DNA of 64,000 nucleotides from an uncultured Rubrobacteraceae bacterium (lineage in GTDB: Bacteria; Actinomycetota; Rubrobacteria; Rubrobacterales; Rubrobacteraceae): positions 101,810 through 165,809 of the forward strand of contig CADCVH010000102.1 in NCBI GenBank assembly GCA_902806085.1, written 5' to 3'. Both the position numbers and the translations under genes were made by a program. The notes under the pieces are model-generated. The model had not been told where the DNA came from. It did not search any database and saw only the letters and a program-made list of their open reading frames with translations. Positions 36,166-45,478 of the stretch are shown piece by piece (position 1 is the first letter of the stretch; every line of letters starts with the position of its first letter).

Positions 36166-36972
36166 CTACGCCTTAGCCTTGTCTTTGACTCTGGGCAACC
36201 TGAACTCCGGGATGACGCCGAAGGTGGGGACGCCGGAGATCTGCTCGACCTCTTCCGGCGAGCGCCAGCTGTCGTCCAGGCGTTCCAGCAAGAAGGCCAA
36301 GCCTACGCCCAGTATAGTCCCCAGGGCGAGCGCCAGGAGCCCGTTGCGCAGCGGTTGGGGGCTGACGGGCTCCTGGGGCGTGACCGCCGGCTCCACGATC
36401 GTGGCGGTCACGGCGTAGACGTCCTCGCTCAGCTCGGCGACCCGGCCGGAGAACTCTTCCCCGACGGCGTTCGCCACCTGCTGGGCCCCCTCGGGGCTCG
36501 CCCCCTCGTAGGAGACCTCGATGATCTGGGTGCTGGGGAGCTGCTCGACGCGCAGGTTCTGCAGCAAGTCGTTCGGCGTCACCGACAGGTCCAGCCGCCG
36601 TATGACGGCCTCGGCGACCGGGCGGGTCTCGACGGTCTCGGTCATGGTCACCGTGAGGTCCTGCAGGCCCTGGACGTCGCCGCCGAGGTTGGAACCCTGG
36701 TCGTCCTCCTGGCTCTGGCCGATGAGCACCTTCACGGACGCTTCGTACTGCGGCGTCTGAAAGAGGAGGCTATACCCTATAACCAACGCCGCGAGGACGA
36801 GGGCCGTAAGCGCGATCGCCCACGCGCGGCGCCTAACTACATCGAAGAGGTCCCCGAGGGAGAGCACATACTCTTCTTCGAGGTTCTTCCGACCTGGGGC
36901 CGAGCCGGGCATCCCCGCGCCCATCGGGACGAAGTGTCCTGTGCCGTTGGTTTGTCTGTCCTCGTGCAACAA
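36166..36972 (-). CDS. CpsC/Wzz-type chain-length determinant and kinase activator
   Basis: Up to 268 residues from TTG at 36972; ATG at 36924 is an alternative. One membrane segment near residues 50-72 (AIALTALVLAALVIGYSLLF), an extracytoplasmic domain with YEASVKVLIGQSQ, and a second membrane segment near 210-230 (NGLLALALGTILGVGLAFLL). A Pro-rich stretch before the second segment is typical. It anchors and activates CpsD; the two genes are three bases apart and form an operon. Confidence 0.87.
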   Translation of the reverse strand: MLHEDRQTNGTGHFVPMGAGMPGSAPGRKNLEEEYVLSLGDLFDVVRRRAWAIALTALVLAALVIGYSLLFQTPQYEASVKVLIGQSQEDDQGSNLGGDVQGLQDLTVTMTETVETRPVAEAVIRRLDLSVTPNDLLQNLRVEQLPSTQIIEVSYEGASPEGAQQVANAVGEEFSGRVAELSEDVYAVTATIVEPAVTPQEPVSPQPLRNGLLALALGTILGVGLAFLLERLDDSWRSPEEVEQISGVPTFGVIPEFRLPRVKDKAKA

Positions 36973-37280
36973 AAGCCTATCCGCCTGTCATAGTGATTGC
37001 TCGTCCGCTTGGCCAGAACCGTCTGTCCGACTACAAGGATGCGAACACCGATGAGGTTCGATTGTACAATGTCGCGTGGAGTTGTTCACCGATTGCCGGT
37101 CAGTTCGTGGGGTTGTTTAAGGTCGTGCACCGCTTGCGGCAGATAGGACTAACCCGCGCGGGTTCGGGCCGGTGATCTCCGAGCGCACCGGACGCGAGAG
37201 GGGGCGGCCTCAAGACCGCCGGAGGCCGAAGGCCGACCTCCGCGCACCGTGAGACAGAGGGGGCCTCGCTGGAAACGCCC
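36973..37280. other. Divergent intergenic region
   Basis: About 310 bases between the leftward CpsC/CpsD operon and the rightward Wzy-TPR gene. GATTGTACAATGTCG near 37060 contains an AT-rich TTGTACAA palindrome that could be an operator. No gene is seen. Confidence 0.35.
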
Positions 37281-39623
37281 GTGGGCAGCAGCGTCAAGGA
37301 CATTTTCGAAGGCCGCAGCCGGCTGCCCGCGACGCTGTCTTTGATGGCCGTGGTTCTCCTCGCGACGTGGATGGGTGCCATGAGCGGCGGCTACTTTGTA
37401 GCCACCTGGGCGCCACCGCTCCTGTTGCTGGCGGCGCTGATGGTGGCGGGCCTGGCGTCCGGCGCGTTCCGTGCCGCGAGGTTGCGGTACGCCGCCTTCG
37501 CGCTCGTCCTCTTCGGGGCGTACACGCTCTGGACCTTCGCCTCGATCCTGTGGTCCCCGAACCGGGGGGACGCATGGTTCGGCGCGGGCCTGGCTTCGCT
37601 GTACCTGTTCGTCCTCTGCCTTACGGTGGCCCTGGTCCTTATCGGCGCCTCGCGGCGCTGGGTCCTCACCGCGGCGGCCGTCGGCCCTTCCGTTCTGGCA
37701 GGATACACGCTGCTGTCGCTCCTCTCTTCGCTGGGGGGCCTCTTCGAGAACAGTCGTCTAATAGGGACCGTCGGCTACTACAATGGGGAGGCGGCGTTCC
37801 TTCTCGTCCCGTTCTGGACGACCATCTACGTGGCCGGCTCCAGGCGCGTCCCCGCGGTGCTGCGCGCGGTGGTGCTCGCGGGGGCAGTCCTAAGCGCCGA
37901 CGTCGCCGTCCTTACCCAGTCGCGCGGGGCGATGGTGGCGATGGCCGTCTCGCTGCCGATCTTTTTCGTGTTCTCTGGCCAGCGGCTTCGCGGCGTGCTC
38001 GCCCTGGTTCCGGTCGTCGTGGCCGTGCTCGTGGCATTTCCGGGCCTCAACGAGGTGTACCTGGCCTTTTCGAACGGGGGAGACCCGGCGGCAGCGGCGC
38101 AAAGCGTTTCCGCGACCGTGTGGCTCACCGCCGCCGCGGCCGGCGTCTACGGGCTCCTGTGGGGGATCGTCGACCGATGGTGGACGCCATCCCCGACCCT
38201 GACGCGCGTCGCCGGAGCCGTCGCGCTGGCCGGCGCCGTCCTGGTGGTCGCCGTGGGCTTACTCGCCTTCACCGAGCGGGTCGGCAGCCCCGTCACGTTC
38301 GTGCAGCAGAAGTGGGAGGCCTTCAAGGCCGATGACCGGACCGGAGAGGAGCAGAGCCGTTACCTGAGCGCCTCCGGCCAAGGCCGCTACTCGCTCTGGC
38401 AGGTGGCCTGGGAAGGCTTCGCCTCCAGCCCCGTGCTCGGTGTTGGAACCCAGAACTTCGAGGCCACTTACTACCAGCTTCGCGACGACACCGACACCGG
38501 GTCCGTCCGTCAGCCCCACTCGCTGCCGCTCGAGGTGCTCTGCGAGCGCGGTGTCGTCGGTGGCGCGCTGTTCTTCGGGTTCCTGGTCGCTTGCGTGGGG
38601 GCTAGCCTACGGGCCCGTCTCGGGCGCCTGTCCTCCGAAGGCAAGGCCCAGTTGGGCGCTCTCATCGCCGCGGTCACCTACTGGTTCGTGCACTCGGGTT
38701 TCGACTGGTTTTGGCAACTGCCGGCCGTCACGCTGCCCGTAATGGTGTACCTGGCAATGCTTGTGACGCCCTGGCGACGGGGCGAGACCGCGCCCCTGCG
38801 GCCTATCCTGCGCGGGTTGGGGGTCGGCGTGGCGGTGCTCTTCGCGGCGGCGATCATCCCGCTCTACGTGGCCGACCGCTACCTGGCGCAAAGCTTCAGG
38901 GTGGAGGATCCTGGCGAGGCGCTGGCCGTTGTGGAACGCGCCCAAGCCTTCAACCCCTCGGACCAATGGCTGCGCCGGCGCGAGGCGGAGTTGGCGACTG
39001 CGATGGGCGCTGGAGAACGCGCCGAAGATGCCCTCGGCGCGGCGATACGGCTCAACCCCGAACACTACGCGCCCCACGTGCTCTTGGCCCGTTACTACGA
39101 GCAGAACGGGAGGGCTGGGCAGGCGTTACAGTTCTACCAGAGCGCGCTGGCGCTCAACCCGCTCTCCGCCGAGCTCAACCGGCAGGCGATCGGCCTGCTC
39201 CCCTCCGCGTCCGGCGAGCGTGCGGCGGTCCGGGTGGTCTCGGGCGACGAGGAACGGTTGCGCCTGAAACTGGAGGTAGCCCGAGGCGCTTCGAAGGAAG
39301 ATCGGGGCGCGATAGAGGCGCGGGGCGGTCCCGAGGGCGCAGATGGCGTTCTGTTCGCCTCCACCACTTACGCCAGGGCGCCCTTTGCGGGGACCGACGC
39401 GCCCAAGGCTTTGAGCGTCGCCTTCGTCAACGGGAACGGCAAGATCCTTGCCATCGACGCCATCGATGCGCCCGCCGGCGGAACCGGCCGGCAGTTGCCC
39501 CCCGCCTACCGGTTGGCGGTCGTCGCCGAGCGCGATCTGTTCGAGGAGGGAAACGTCAGTGCGGGAGACGAGATCGTGCTTGCGGGCTCCTCGCACAACT
39601 ACTCGGGCCAGGAGGACGAATAA
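37281..39623 (+). CDS. O-antigen ligase/Wzy-like protein with TPR and DUF192-like C-terminus
   Basis: 780 residues, GTG start. Residues ~15-520 hold about 12 membrane segments and the Wzy_C loop (YSLWQVAWEGFASSPVLGVG, then RQPHSLPLEVLCERG with the conserved His). Residues ~535-640 are TPR-like (EALAVVERAQAFNPSDQWLR; AAIRLNPEHYAPHVLLARYY). The last ~110 residues resemble DUF192 (ALSVAFVNGNGKILAIDAID, then YRLAVVAERDLFEEGNVSAG). The membrane part should polymerise or ligate glycan. TPR tails occur on some ligases, but the DUF192-like tail is unusual. It is the second polymerase-like gene in the locus. Confidence 0.82.
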   Translation: MGSSVKDIFEGRSRLPATLSLMAVVLLATWMGAMSGGYFVATWAPPLLLLAALMVAGLASGAFRAARLRYAAFALVLFGAYTLWTFASILWSPNRGDAWFGAGLASLYLFVLCLTVALVLIGASRRWVLTAAAVGPSVLAGYTLLSLLSSLGGLFENSRLIGTVGYYNGEAAFLLVPFWTTIYVAGSRRVPAVLRAVVLAGAVLSADVAVLTQSRGAMVAMAVSLPIFFVFSGQRLRGVLALVPVVVAVLVAFPGLNEVYLAFSNGGDPAAAAQSVSATVWLTAAAAGVYGLLWGIVDRWWTPSPTLTRVAGAVALAGAVLVVAVGLLAFTERVGSPVTFVQQKWEAFKADDRTGEEQSRYLSASGQGRYSLWQVAWEGFASSPVLGVGTQNFEATYYQLRDDTDTGSVRQPHSLPLEVLCERGVVGGALFFGFLVACVGASLRARLGRLSSEGKAQLGALIAAVTYWFVHSGFDWFWQLPAVTLPVMVYLAMLVTPWRRGETAPLRPILRGLGVGVAVLFAAAIIPLYVADRYLAQSFRVEDPGEALAVVERAQAFNPSDQWLRRREAELATAMGAGERAEDALGAAIRLNPEHYAPHVLLARYYEQNGRAGQALQFYQSALALNPLSAELNRQAIGLLPSASGERAAVRVVSGDEERLRLKLEVARGASKEDRGAIEARGGPEGADGVLFASTTYARAPFAGTDAPKALSVAFVNGNGKILAIDAIDAPAGGTGRQLPPAYRLAVVAERDLFEEGNVSAGDEIVLAGSSHNYSGQEDE

Positions 39624-39690
39624 AGATCTCTTGACGACGACGGCACCCGGAGAGGCGACGGGCAACGAGACGAACAAAAGACAAAGAAAC

Positions 39691-39717
39691 GGGGAGCGGT
39701 TCCAGGAACCGCTCCCC
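39691..39717 (-). terminator. Terminator of the LPETG-protein gene
   Basis: GGGGAGCGGTTCC and GGAACCGCTCCCC form a 13-bp perfect stem. On the minus strand it is followed by GTTTCTTTGTCTTTTG, a T-rich tail. Confidence 0.75.
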
Positions 39718-39740
39718 AGCCTCCTAGCCCGGAGGTGAAG

Positions 39741-40121
39741 CTAGCCGTTCTTGGGACGATACCGGAGGAGGGTCAGGCCAGTACCGATCACGGCGGTCAA
39801 ACCGAGCGCGACGAGGGACAGCAACGGGCCCCCGGTCTCAGGCAGCAGGCCCGTCAGCCCGATCGAACCCGACGACGGGCCGCCGCCCTTCTCCGAAGCC
39901 ACGCCGACGAGCGCCACGGATCCCGAGCTACCGGGGCCGGCCACCTCGCCCGTGGAGCCCGCCGATCCCGTCGTGTCGCCCACGGAAGAGGTCGGCGATC
40001 CGTATTGCACGTCTTCGGGGGTAACAGCGTAAGCGGCGGCGCTCCAGACGAACGTCACCGCCAACGCGAGGATCAGCGCCAAGACAAACTTATGGCTGCT
40101 TGCTTTCGCGGATATGAGCAC
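39741..40121 (-). CDS. Small sortase-anchored surface protein (LPETG)
   Basis: 126 residues, GTG start. A signal peptide (residues 1-32, hydrophobic core FVLALILALAVTFVW, ending AAAYA) is followed by a Ser/Gly-rich stalk of about 60 residues. The sorting signal LPETG is at 93-97, then a hydrophobic segment and a basic tail (LLRYRPKNG). It should be linked to the cell wall by sortase. No sortase gene is in the window. A small stalk-like protein inside an EPS locus may mark or anchor the matrix (inference). Confidence 0.85.
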   Translation of the reverse strand: MLISAKASSHKFVLALILALAVTFVWSAAAYAVTPEDVQYGSPTSSVGDTTGSAGSTGEVAGPGSSGSVALVGVASEKGGGPSSGSIGLTGLLPETGGPLLSLVALGLTAVIGTGLTLLRYRPKNG

Positions 40122-40275
40122 CGTTTTCCTTTCGGGAGTGGTTTGGTTTCCTTATGCCGGGATGTTACCTGGACATGAAACCCCCGACACCGAATCCGGC
40201 GCGGGAAAGGCAACAAAGGCACTCTAAACGCTCGTGCGTATGCCCTGGTACTAGACGAAGACGCCTACGAAGGAC

Positions 40276-40863
40276 TCAGTCGTCCCTCATCCCCTGCCCC
40301 GGATCGTGGCGGTCCACGGTACGTTCGACGTACTCGAAAAGCTGCCGAACGGAGGCCCGGTAGGCGATGATCGGGCTCCCGTAAGGGTCTGGGATCCCTT
40401 CTTTGTCGGCGGCACCGGTCGCGTACTCCGGTAAGGTGTAGATCTTGTCGGCGTGGTCGGAGAGCCGGCGGAGCTCCGTAACGTGCTTGGGGCTCATGGC
40501 GAGCACCAGGTCGGACGCCTCGATCATCTCCTCCCTCACCTGACGGGCGCGGTGAGGCCCGGGACTGATCCCGAGCTCTTCGAGCACCGCGACGGCGTTG
40601 GGCGCCATGCGCTCTCGCTGGAGGGCCGCCACGCCCGCGCTCTCCGCCCGCAAGGGTAGCCCTCTGTCTCGGGCCAGGGCGTTGAAGATGGCTTCCGCCA
40701 TCGGACTCCGGCACACGTTCGCCGTGCAGACGAAAAGCACCCTTGTCTCCAACCCGGCCGCGTCTTCGTCCGGGTGGTTCGGTTCCGCCGTCGACCTCCC
40801 GCTTGGCGGCAGCCCGGCCGCCGTCCGTGCCCTGCGTAAACTCTTGCCGAAGAGCGTCTTCAC
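40276..40863 (-). CDS. Low-molecular-weight protein tyrosine phosphatase (Wzb/Etp type)
   Basis: 195 residues, GTG start, with a ~38-residue N-terminal extension. The catalytic loop CTANVCR (46-52, CX5R) is followed by SPMAEAIF, and the general acid Asp is in IPDPYG. Such enzymes dephosphorylate the BY-kinase tail and allow cycling during polymer export. It lies near the CpsC/CpsD genes, as in many capsule loci. Confidence 0.9.
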   Translation of the reverse strand: MKTLFGKSLRRARTAAGLPPSGRSTAEPNHPDEDAAGLETRVLFVCTANVCRSPMAEAIFNALARDRGLPLRAESAGVAALQRERMAPNAVAVLEELGISPGPHRARQVREEMIEASDLVLAMSPKHVTELRRLSDHADKIYTLPEYATGAADKEGIPDPYGSPIIAYRASVRQLFEYVERTVDRHDPGQGMRDD

Positions 40864-40946
40864 GGACGCATTTTACAGCAGCGTTCGACGGGCCGACCAA
40901 GCGTCCCGGTGAGGGGTGGGAGCGCCCCATCGACGGCTGCAGTAGA

Positions 40947-42110
40947 ATGCGGTCGGAGTCCTTACGCGGTACCCGGTCGGGGAAGACCGTATACCGGAGC
41001 GCTCCTTGCACGCCATTGATCAACACGGCCAGAACATTGTGTCCTCCGGAAGACGTCCTCGAACTCACCGTTCGGGGAGCGCCCCGCTGGTTCGCCCGCG
41101 GCCCGCGCCGTTACTTTGTTCCTCAGGGGAACTGGCAGGTCCGCCGCAGCGGTTCCAGGATATACCCGGCCCTTCGCTGGAAGGCCCGGGCCTACCGCGC
41201 GCTGCTGCGGGCCTGGATCACCGTCGGAGGGGCGCGCATTACCCACGCAACGGGGCCCGGGCGCTCGGGTGGATGGCCCCTTGGAGAACTCTTGCTGCCG
41301 GACATGCCGACGCTCTCCACGGCGGCGGTCTCCGTCGGTATACCGGGCCCCGGTCAGAAGATAACCGTACAGCTCATGGACGGTCGGGGTCGCGTGCTGG
41401 GTTTTGCGAAGTACGCAGACAAGCCCTATACCCGGCAGTTGATGGCGAACGAGGCGCGGATGCTGGGCGTCATCCCCGAGGGGGTCGGCCCGCGCCTGGT
41501 GCGCCTCACGCCCTTCCTGGAGGGGGAACTGCTGGTGCAAACGGCGTTGCCGGGACGGACGCGGACACCCCGCCTTGGGCTCGACGCGGCGCAGATGAGG
41601 TTCTTCGAGCGGCTGGTGCAACCGGCAAAGTCCTACGCGGCGAACGAGCACCCCTTCGTCCAAAGCCTGCGGTTTCAGGCCGGTGGCTACCGGGCCGGCG
41701 CCCTGCGGGACGCTATCGAGGAGATCGTGGGGGGCCTGGGTGACGTCCGGTGGCCCGTGGCCTGGTCGCATGGGGACATGGCACCGTGGAACATGTACCT
41801 GTGGCGAAACGAGTGCCTGGCTTTTGACTGGGAGCACGGGAGGGAGGTGGGCTTTGCCTACCTGGACGCCGCGGCCACCCTCATCCAGGTCGCCAGCATA
41901 ATCCAACGCCTTGCTCCCCAGCAGGCCAAGCGTGAGGTTTCGGAGAAGCTGGGGACCAGCCTCCCCCCCCGGTATGCCGGTTTCGCGCCCGCCCTGGCGT
42001 CGCTCTCCGCCGCCAACATGCTCGTGTCCTGGTACCCTCCCCGCAAGCCGGACGCCAACCAGCGGTGGCTGGAAACCTTCGTAAGCGCGCCCGCGAGGGG
42101 GGAGGCTTAG
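40947..42110 (+). CDS. Phosphotransferase-like (aminoglycoside/choline kinase fold) protein
   Basis: About 388 residues from the ATG at 40947; the longer frame to 40743 overlaps the phosphatase gene. The catalytic loop WSHGDMAPWNMYLW and the metal-binding FDWEHGREVG match the APH/choline-kinase superfamily. The N-terminal ~120 residues have no recognised domain. Substrate is unknown. Its position suggests phosphorylation of a sugar or lipid carrier in the EPS pathway (inference). Confidence 0.65.
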   Translation: MRSESLRGTRSGKTVYRSAPCTPLINTARTLCPPEDVLELTVRGAPRWFARGPRRYFVPQGNWQVRRSGSRIYPALRWKARAYRALLRAWITVGGARITHATGPGRSGGWPLGELLLPDMPTLSTAAVSVGIPGPGQKITVQLMDGRGRVLGFAKYADKPYTRQLMANEARMLGVIPEGVGPRLVRLTPFLEGELLVQTALPGRTRTPRLGLDAAQMRFFERLVQPAKSYAANEHPFVQSLRFQAGGYRAGALRDAIEEIVGGLGDVRWPVAWSHGDMAPWNMYLWRNECLAFDWEHGREVGFAYLDAAATLIQVASIIQRLAPQQAKREVSEKLGTSLPPRYAGFAPALASLSAANMLVSWYPPRKPDANQRWLETFVSAPARGEA

Positions 42111-42141
42111 CGCTCGGCGTTGGCGCGGCAACGCCGGAGGT

Positions 42142-42858
42142 CTACCGTGGGGTGGTCTTCTCACCCGTTCCTACCCGCAGGCCCCGCAAGAGAGGATCCG
42201 AGGCGGCGTACGAAAGCAGCGCGTAGACGAACACCACGACGCCCAGCATCTCGGAGAGCTCCTCGAGGTGCGTCATCGCCTCGGCCACCAGGCTCTCGTG
42301 CCCATAGAGGTCGTCGTAGAGCGCGTTGAGGGCCTCCACGCCGATGCCGCCGCCGACGAACAGCGCGCCAGCGGCCAGGAAAAGCATCCGGGTCCTGGGG
42401 GGAAGGGCGAGCCAGAAGCCAAAATACACCAGCGCGAAGACGAGCACCAGGGGCCCGTAGAGGGCGATCCAGGGGTAATTCAGCAAGCCGCTGGCCTCCA
42501 TGTCCAGGTACCCGAAGACCGGCTGCACGACCTTGTCGCTGGCCCTCTCGTGGAGCCGGAGCATCTCGTCGGCGGACAGGTAGAGGAAGATCAAAGATAG
42601 CCCAGCCCAACGAAGCCCGAACCGGCCGCCGTCACGTCTGCGGGCTGCGGCGATCACCGCCAGGAGCATGGAGCAGAGCAAGAGCGCAACAGAGGAGTAC
42701 CACGCGGGCACGCTCGTGTCCGAACCGACGCCGATCAGCTTCACGAACTCCCCTAGAGAGGGCTCGAGAAGGTACCCGACGAAGCTTACGAGGGTGAGGA
42801 CCGTCGCCACGCCGGCCAGCGCGAGGGCGGCCCGCTTGGGGGAGATGAGGAGGCTCAT
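42142..42858 (-). CDS. Multi-pass membrane protein of unknown function
   Basis: 238 residues from the ATG at 42858 (GGGAGG seven bases upstream). Six or seven hydrophobic segments. Polar conserved-looking motifs sit between them: LSADEMLRLHERASDK and GIGVEALNALYDDLYG, then MTHLEELSEMLG. The acidic/His pairs near membrane ends could bind metal. No function is assigned. It converges on the phosphotransferase-like gene. Confidence 0.65.
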   Translation of the reverse strand: MSLLISPKRAALALAGVATVLTLVSFVGYLLEPSLGEFVKLIGVGSDTSVPAWYSSVALLLCSMLLAVIAAARRRDGGRFGLRWAGLSLIFLYLSADEMLRLHERASDKVVQPVFGYLDMEASGLLNYPWIALYGPLVLVFALVYFGFWLALPPRTRMLFLAAGALFVGGGIGVEALNALYDDLYGHESLVAEAMTHLEELSEMLGVVVFVYALLSYAASDPLLRGLRVGTGEKTTPR

Positions 42859-43253
42859 GATAACGCCTCCCGGCGTGCGTCTCTGTGCCGGCAAAGACTG
42901 CCCGAAAGGCCCGCGATCGTCCCGGCGGAGGGCCCGCGAGAACCGTACGGATTACCCCGCTCGTTCGTGAGGATATTGCGATACAAAGTCATGCCGATCC
43001 TTCTGGTGCTACCGCCGCTCGGGGCCCCGCCGCGCGCCGCGGAACCCGGCAACGTGTCTGCGCTTATACCCCAACTGTAACGCAGAGAGCGATGCTGGTC
43101 CAACCCGGTCGCCCCGCCTGCGGCACGATCGGATCTCGCTGCCCGGGCTCCGTTCTTCGTACCTGCTCTATCGTCGGCTTCGCTGCGGCGCGGTCCGGGC
43201 GCGGATTGCCGCATCCGGACCGCGTGAGGGTTGGAGTTGCGCACTCTGGCTTC

Positions 43254-44882
43254 CTAGCGGCGTACCACCCGGAAGCCCCAGGTCTTGGTAGCGGAGAGGC
43301 CCTGGCCGTCCCTGGCGGTGACATTCACGCGGTGGGCGCCCCGGGAGAGCTTGCCGCTCCCGTATCTCAACCTGTCTGTGCCGGGGTTGTAGACGAAGCG
43401 GGTTCGTCCGATCTGCTTGCCGTCGACGAAGAGCGATACATTGTTCTCGCGGAGTTCGGTCTGGGCATCCCGGATCGTCGCCGAGATAACCGGCGTCTTG
43501 TCCCTCGTCTTCGAACCCGGCGCGGGCCTCACGTTGGTGACCGTGGGGGCCGCGTTGGGGGCCCCGGCGAGGTTCAGATAGTTATGGAAGTAGAAGTCGG
43601 TGCTTCTGTCGGAGGCGAGCACGAGCAGGTCGGTTGCGCCGTTGAGGTTCTGCTTGGTGGAGGTCGCGTTATCGACCTGGGGGTCGGCGGCGCTCCGGAT
43701 GAACGGCGTACCGCGCCCGGGGGCGAAGGAGGGGTTCGAGAGGGACGTCTTCTTGTAGAAGATCGTCCCCCCGCCGGTAGGGGCCGTGGCGAAGACGTAG
43801 AGGCCGCCGTTCTTCTGGTCTATCAGCACGATCGGGCGCGTGTGGTCGTCGGCCACAGTGCCGAAGACGTGCCTATCCCAGCCACCGTCCGTCCCGCGCA
43901 CCAGCAGGAGGAGGAGCGGATCGTTCGGGTTGGGGCTAGGCCCGTCGCCGAGCGACGTCTTGACCGCCGCGAACACCCGCCCGCCCGCGTCGGCCTCCAG
44001 CTTGAGGTTCATGTGGTCGTCGGCCACGTTCTGTCCCTGGGCGACGACCTGGCCTTGCCACGCGTCGTCGGGCGCGCCGTCGGTGTGGGTGGCGAAGTAC
44101 ACGGCGTCGGTGTTCTGGTTGCTCCACAGCACGCCGACCTTCCCGTCGAAGCGGATCACCGACGAGATGTCGTCGGCCGTCAGGTTGCCCGCGCCGGTCA
44201 CCGGCAGGACGAAGGGCGCGCCCCACGTCTTGCCCGTCGCGTCGAGCGAGTGGTTGACGTAGACCTTGCCGCCCCTGGTGAAGGTCACCCAGAACTTGCC
44301 CGTGGTGTCCTTGTCGAGGACTATCGCCTCCATGCCGCCGGTGCTCACCGTCGCAGGGAAGCCCGCGTCGAGCGCGTAGCTCTTGGTCACCGGATCGTAG
44401 CTGTAGCGGAGAAAGCGGCCACTATCTGCGGCCGTGGACGGGCCTGGTCCGGCGCTGGCCACGTAGAGGTGGCTGCCGTCCCAGAGGACGTCGGCCTTCG
44501 AGTTGTTGCGCGCGTCCACGGACGTGCCGGTGTTGGTCCAGGAGTGGGAGGCCCGCTCGTAGCGGTAGATACGGTACTCCTCGGCGGCGCGGTCGAAGAG
44601 AACGCCCCACCAGGCTCCGTCGTTGAACCAGAGCTTGCTCTGCGGCTTCTCCCCGGTCGGAGTGCCCACGCCGGGGGCCGCGAAAGAGAAGTCCCGGAAC
44701 CCCACATCGGCGGCGGCCAATGCCGGGGGAGTGGTAACCTTCGACGGACCGAAGCTGGCGGCCGTCGCGATAAAGACCGTGGCGACGACGCACGCCACGA
44801 CCCACCCGGCGCGCGCCGCGAACGCGCGGTTTCGCCGGACGTTCGTCCGAACGGGGGCGATGCCTACCGGCCTTCCACTCAT
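43254..44882 (-). CDS. Exported beta-propeller protein with C-terminal Ig-like module
   Basis: 542 residues. A signal/anchor segment (WVVACVVATVFIATAASF) is followed by repeated beta-propeller-like strands (QSKLWFNDGAWWGVLFDRAA; SKADVLWDGSHLYVAS; KVGVLWSNQNTDAVYFATHT), reminiscent of sialidase/BNR-like folds but without clear catalytic residues. The last ~85 residues form a separate beta module (NNVSLFVDGKQIGRTRF; GAHRVNVTARDGQGLSATKT). A decayed copy of that module lies at 56451. The protein is probably secreted; the ligand is unknown. Confidence 0.7.
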   Translation of the reverse strand: MSGRPVGIAPVRTNVRRNRAFAARAGWVVACVVATVFIATAASFGPSKVTTPPALAAADVGFRDFSFAAPGVGTPTGEKPQSKLWFNDGAWWGVLFDRAAEEYRIYRYERASHSWTNTGTSVDARNNSKADVLWDGSHLYVASAGPGPSTAADSGRFLRYSYDPVTKSYALDAGFPATVSTGGMEAIVLDKDTTGKFWVTFTRGGKVYVNHSLDATGKTWGAPFVLPVTGAGNLTADDISSVIRFDGKVGVLWSNQNTDAVYFATHTDGAPDDAWQGQVVAQGQNVADDHMNLKLEADAGGRVFAAVKTSLGDGPSPNPNDPLLLLLVRGTDGGWDRHVFGTVADDHTRPIVLIDQKNGGLYVFATAPTGGGTIFYKKTSLSNPSFAPGRGTPFIRSAADPQVDNATSTKQNLNGATDLLVLASDRSTDFYFHNYLNLAGAPNAAPTVTNVRPAPGSKTRDKTPVISATIRDAQTELRENNVSLFVDGKQIGRTRFVYNPGTDRLRYGSGKLSRGAHRVNVTARDGQGLSATKTWGFRVVRR

Positions 44883-45478
44883 CTAGTCCTTCCGACGGGC
44901 TTCTCAAAACGGAGGGGGCTCGTCTCATCGCCAAACCGTTGAGACTTCTCCCGGCTCTTCGTGGTACGCGAAGCCTTTCCTCTGAGAGGAGGCGACGTAT
45001 CTGACGCCGTTCGCTGCAAAAGACCCTGCTCTCTTCCGTAGGATCCGCCCGCCAAACCACCCACCGAGCGTCCAAGGTTCTGCACTGGATTCAACGCGGA
45101 CTTAACGCCCGAGCTTTGGTCCGGATTAAACCGGTGGCCGGGGCCCTTGCAAGAGAACTAGGGTGTGGTGAGGCTCGGGAGTGCACCATAAGCAACGTAT
45201 AGGGCGTGGAGGACTTAGGCACGGGTCTGTACTATGGTGCTAGGCCCATGTGGGCGGACGGAAGAGCAGCGCTCTTTGCACCCCCGCGCGAGATGGGCGC
45301 CGCGTACTCTGCGTTGCCTTTCCCCCGAGTCCCTTGACACGACACGTGCTCTCGACCATCATGTACGCTACGGTACGTTTTTTAGAGCAGCGAAGATCGC
45401 GGCCGGGCGCCAGCGCCTCGCGAGGGCGCTACGAAGGGTGACTTTGGGGCCGCGGCCAGCGCGACGCGGCCAGCGCCC
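44883..45478. other. Divergent intergenic region
   Basis: About 600 bases with no supported gene, between two genes for exported proteins that run apart. CCGGATTAAACCGG near 45120 is a short palindrome. Promoters for both sides are expected. Confidence 0.35.
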
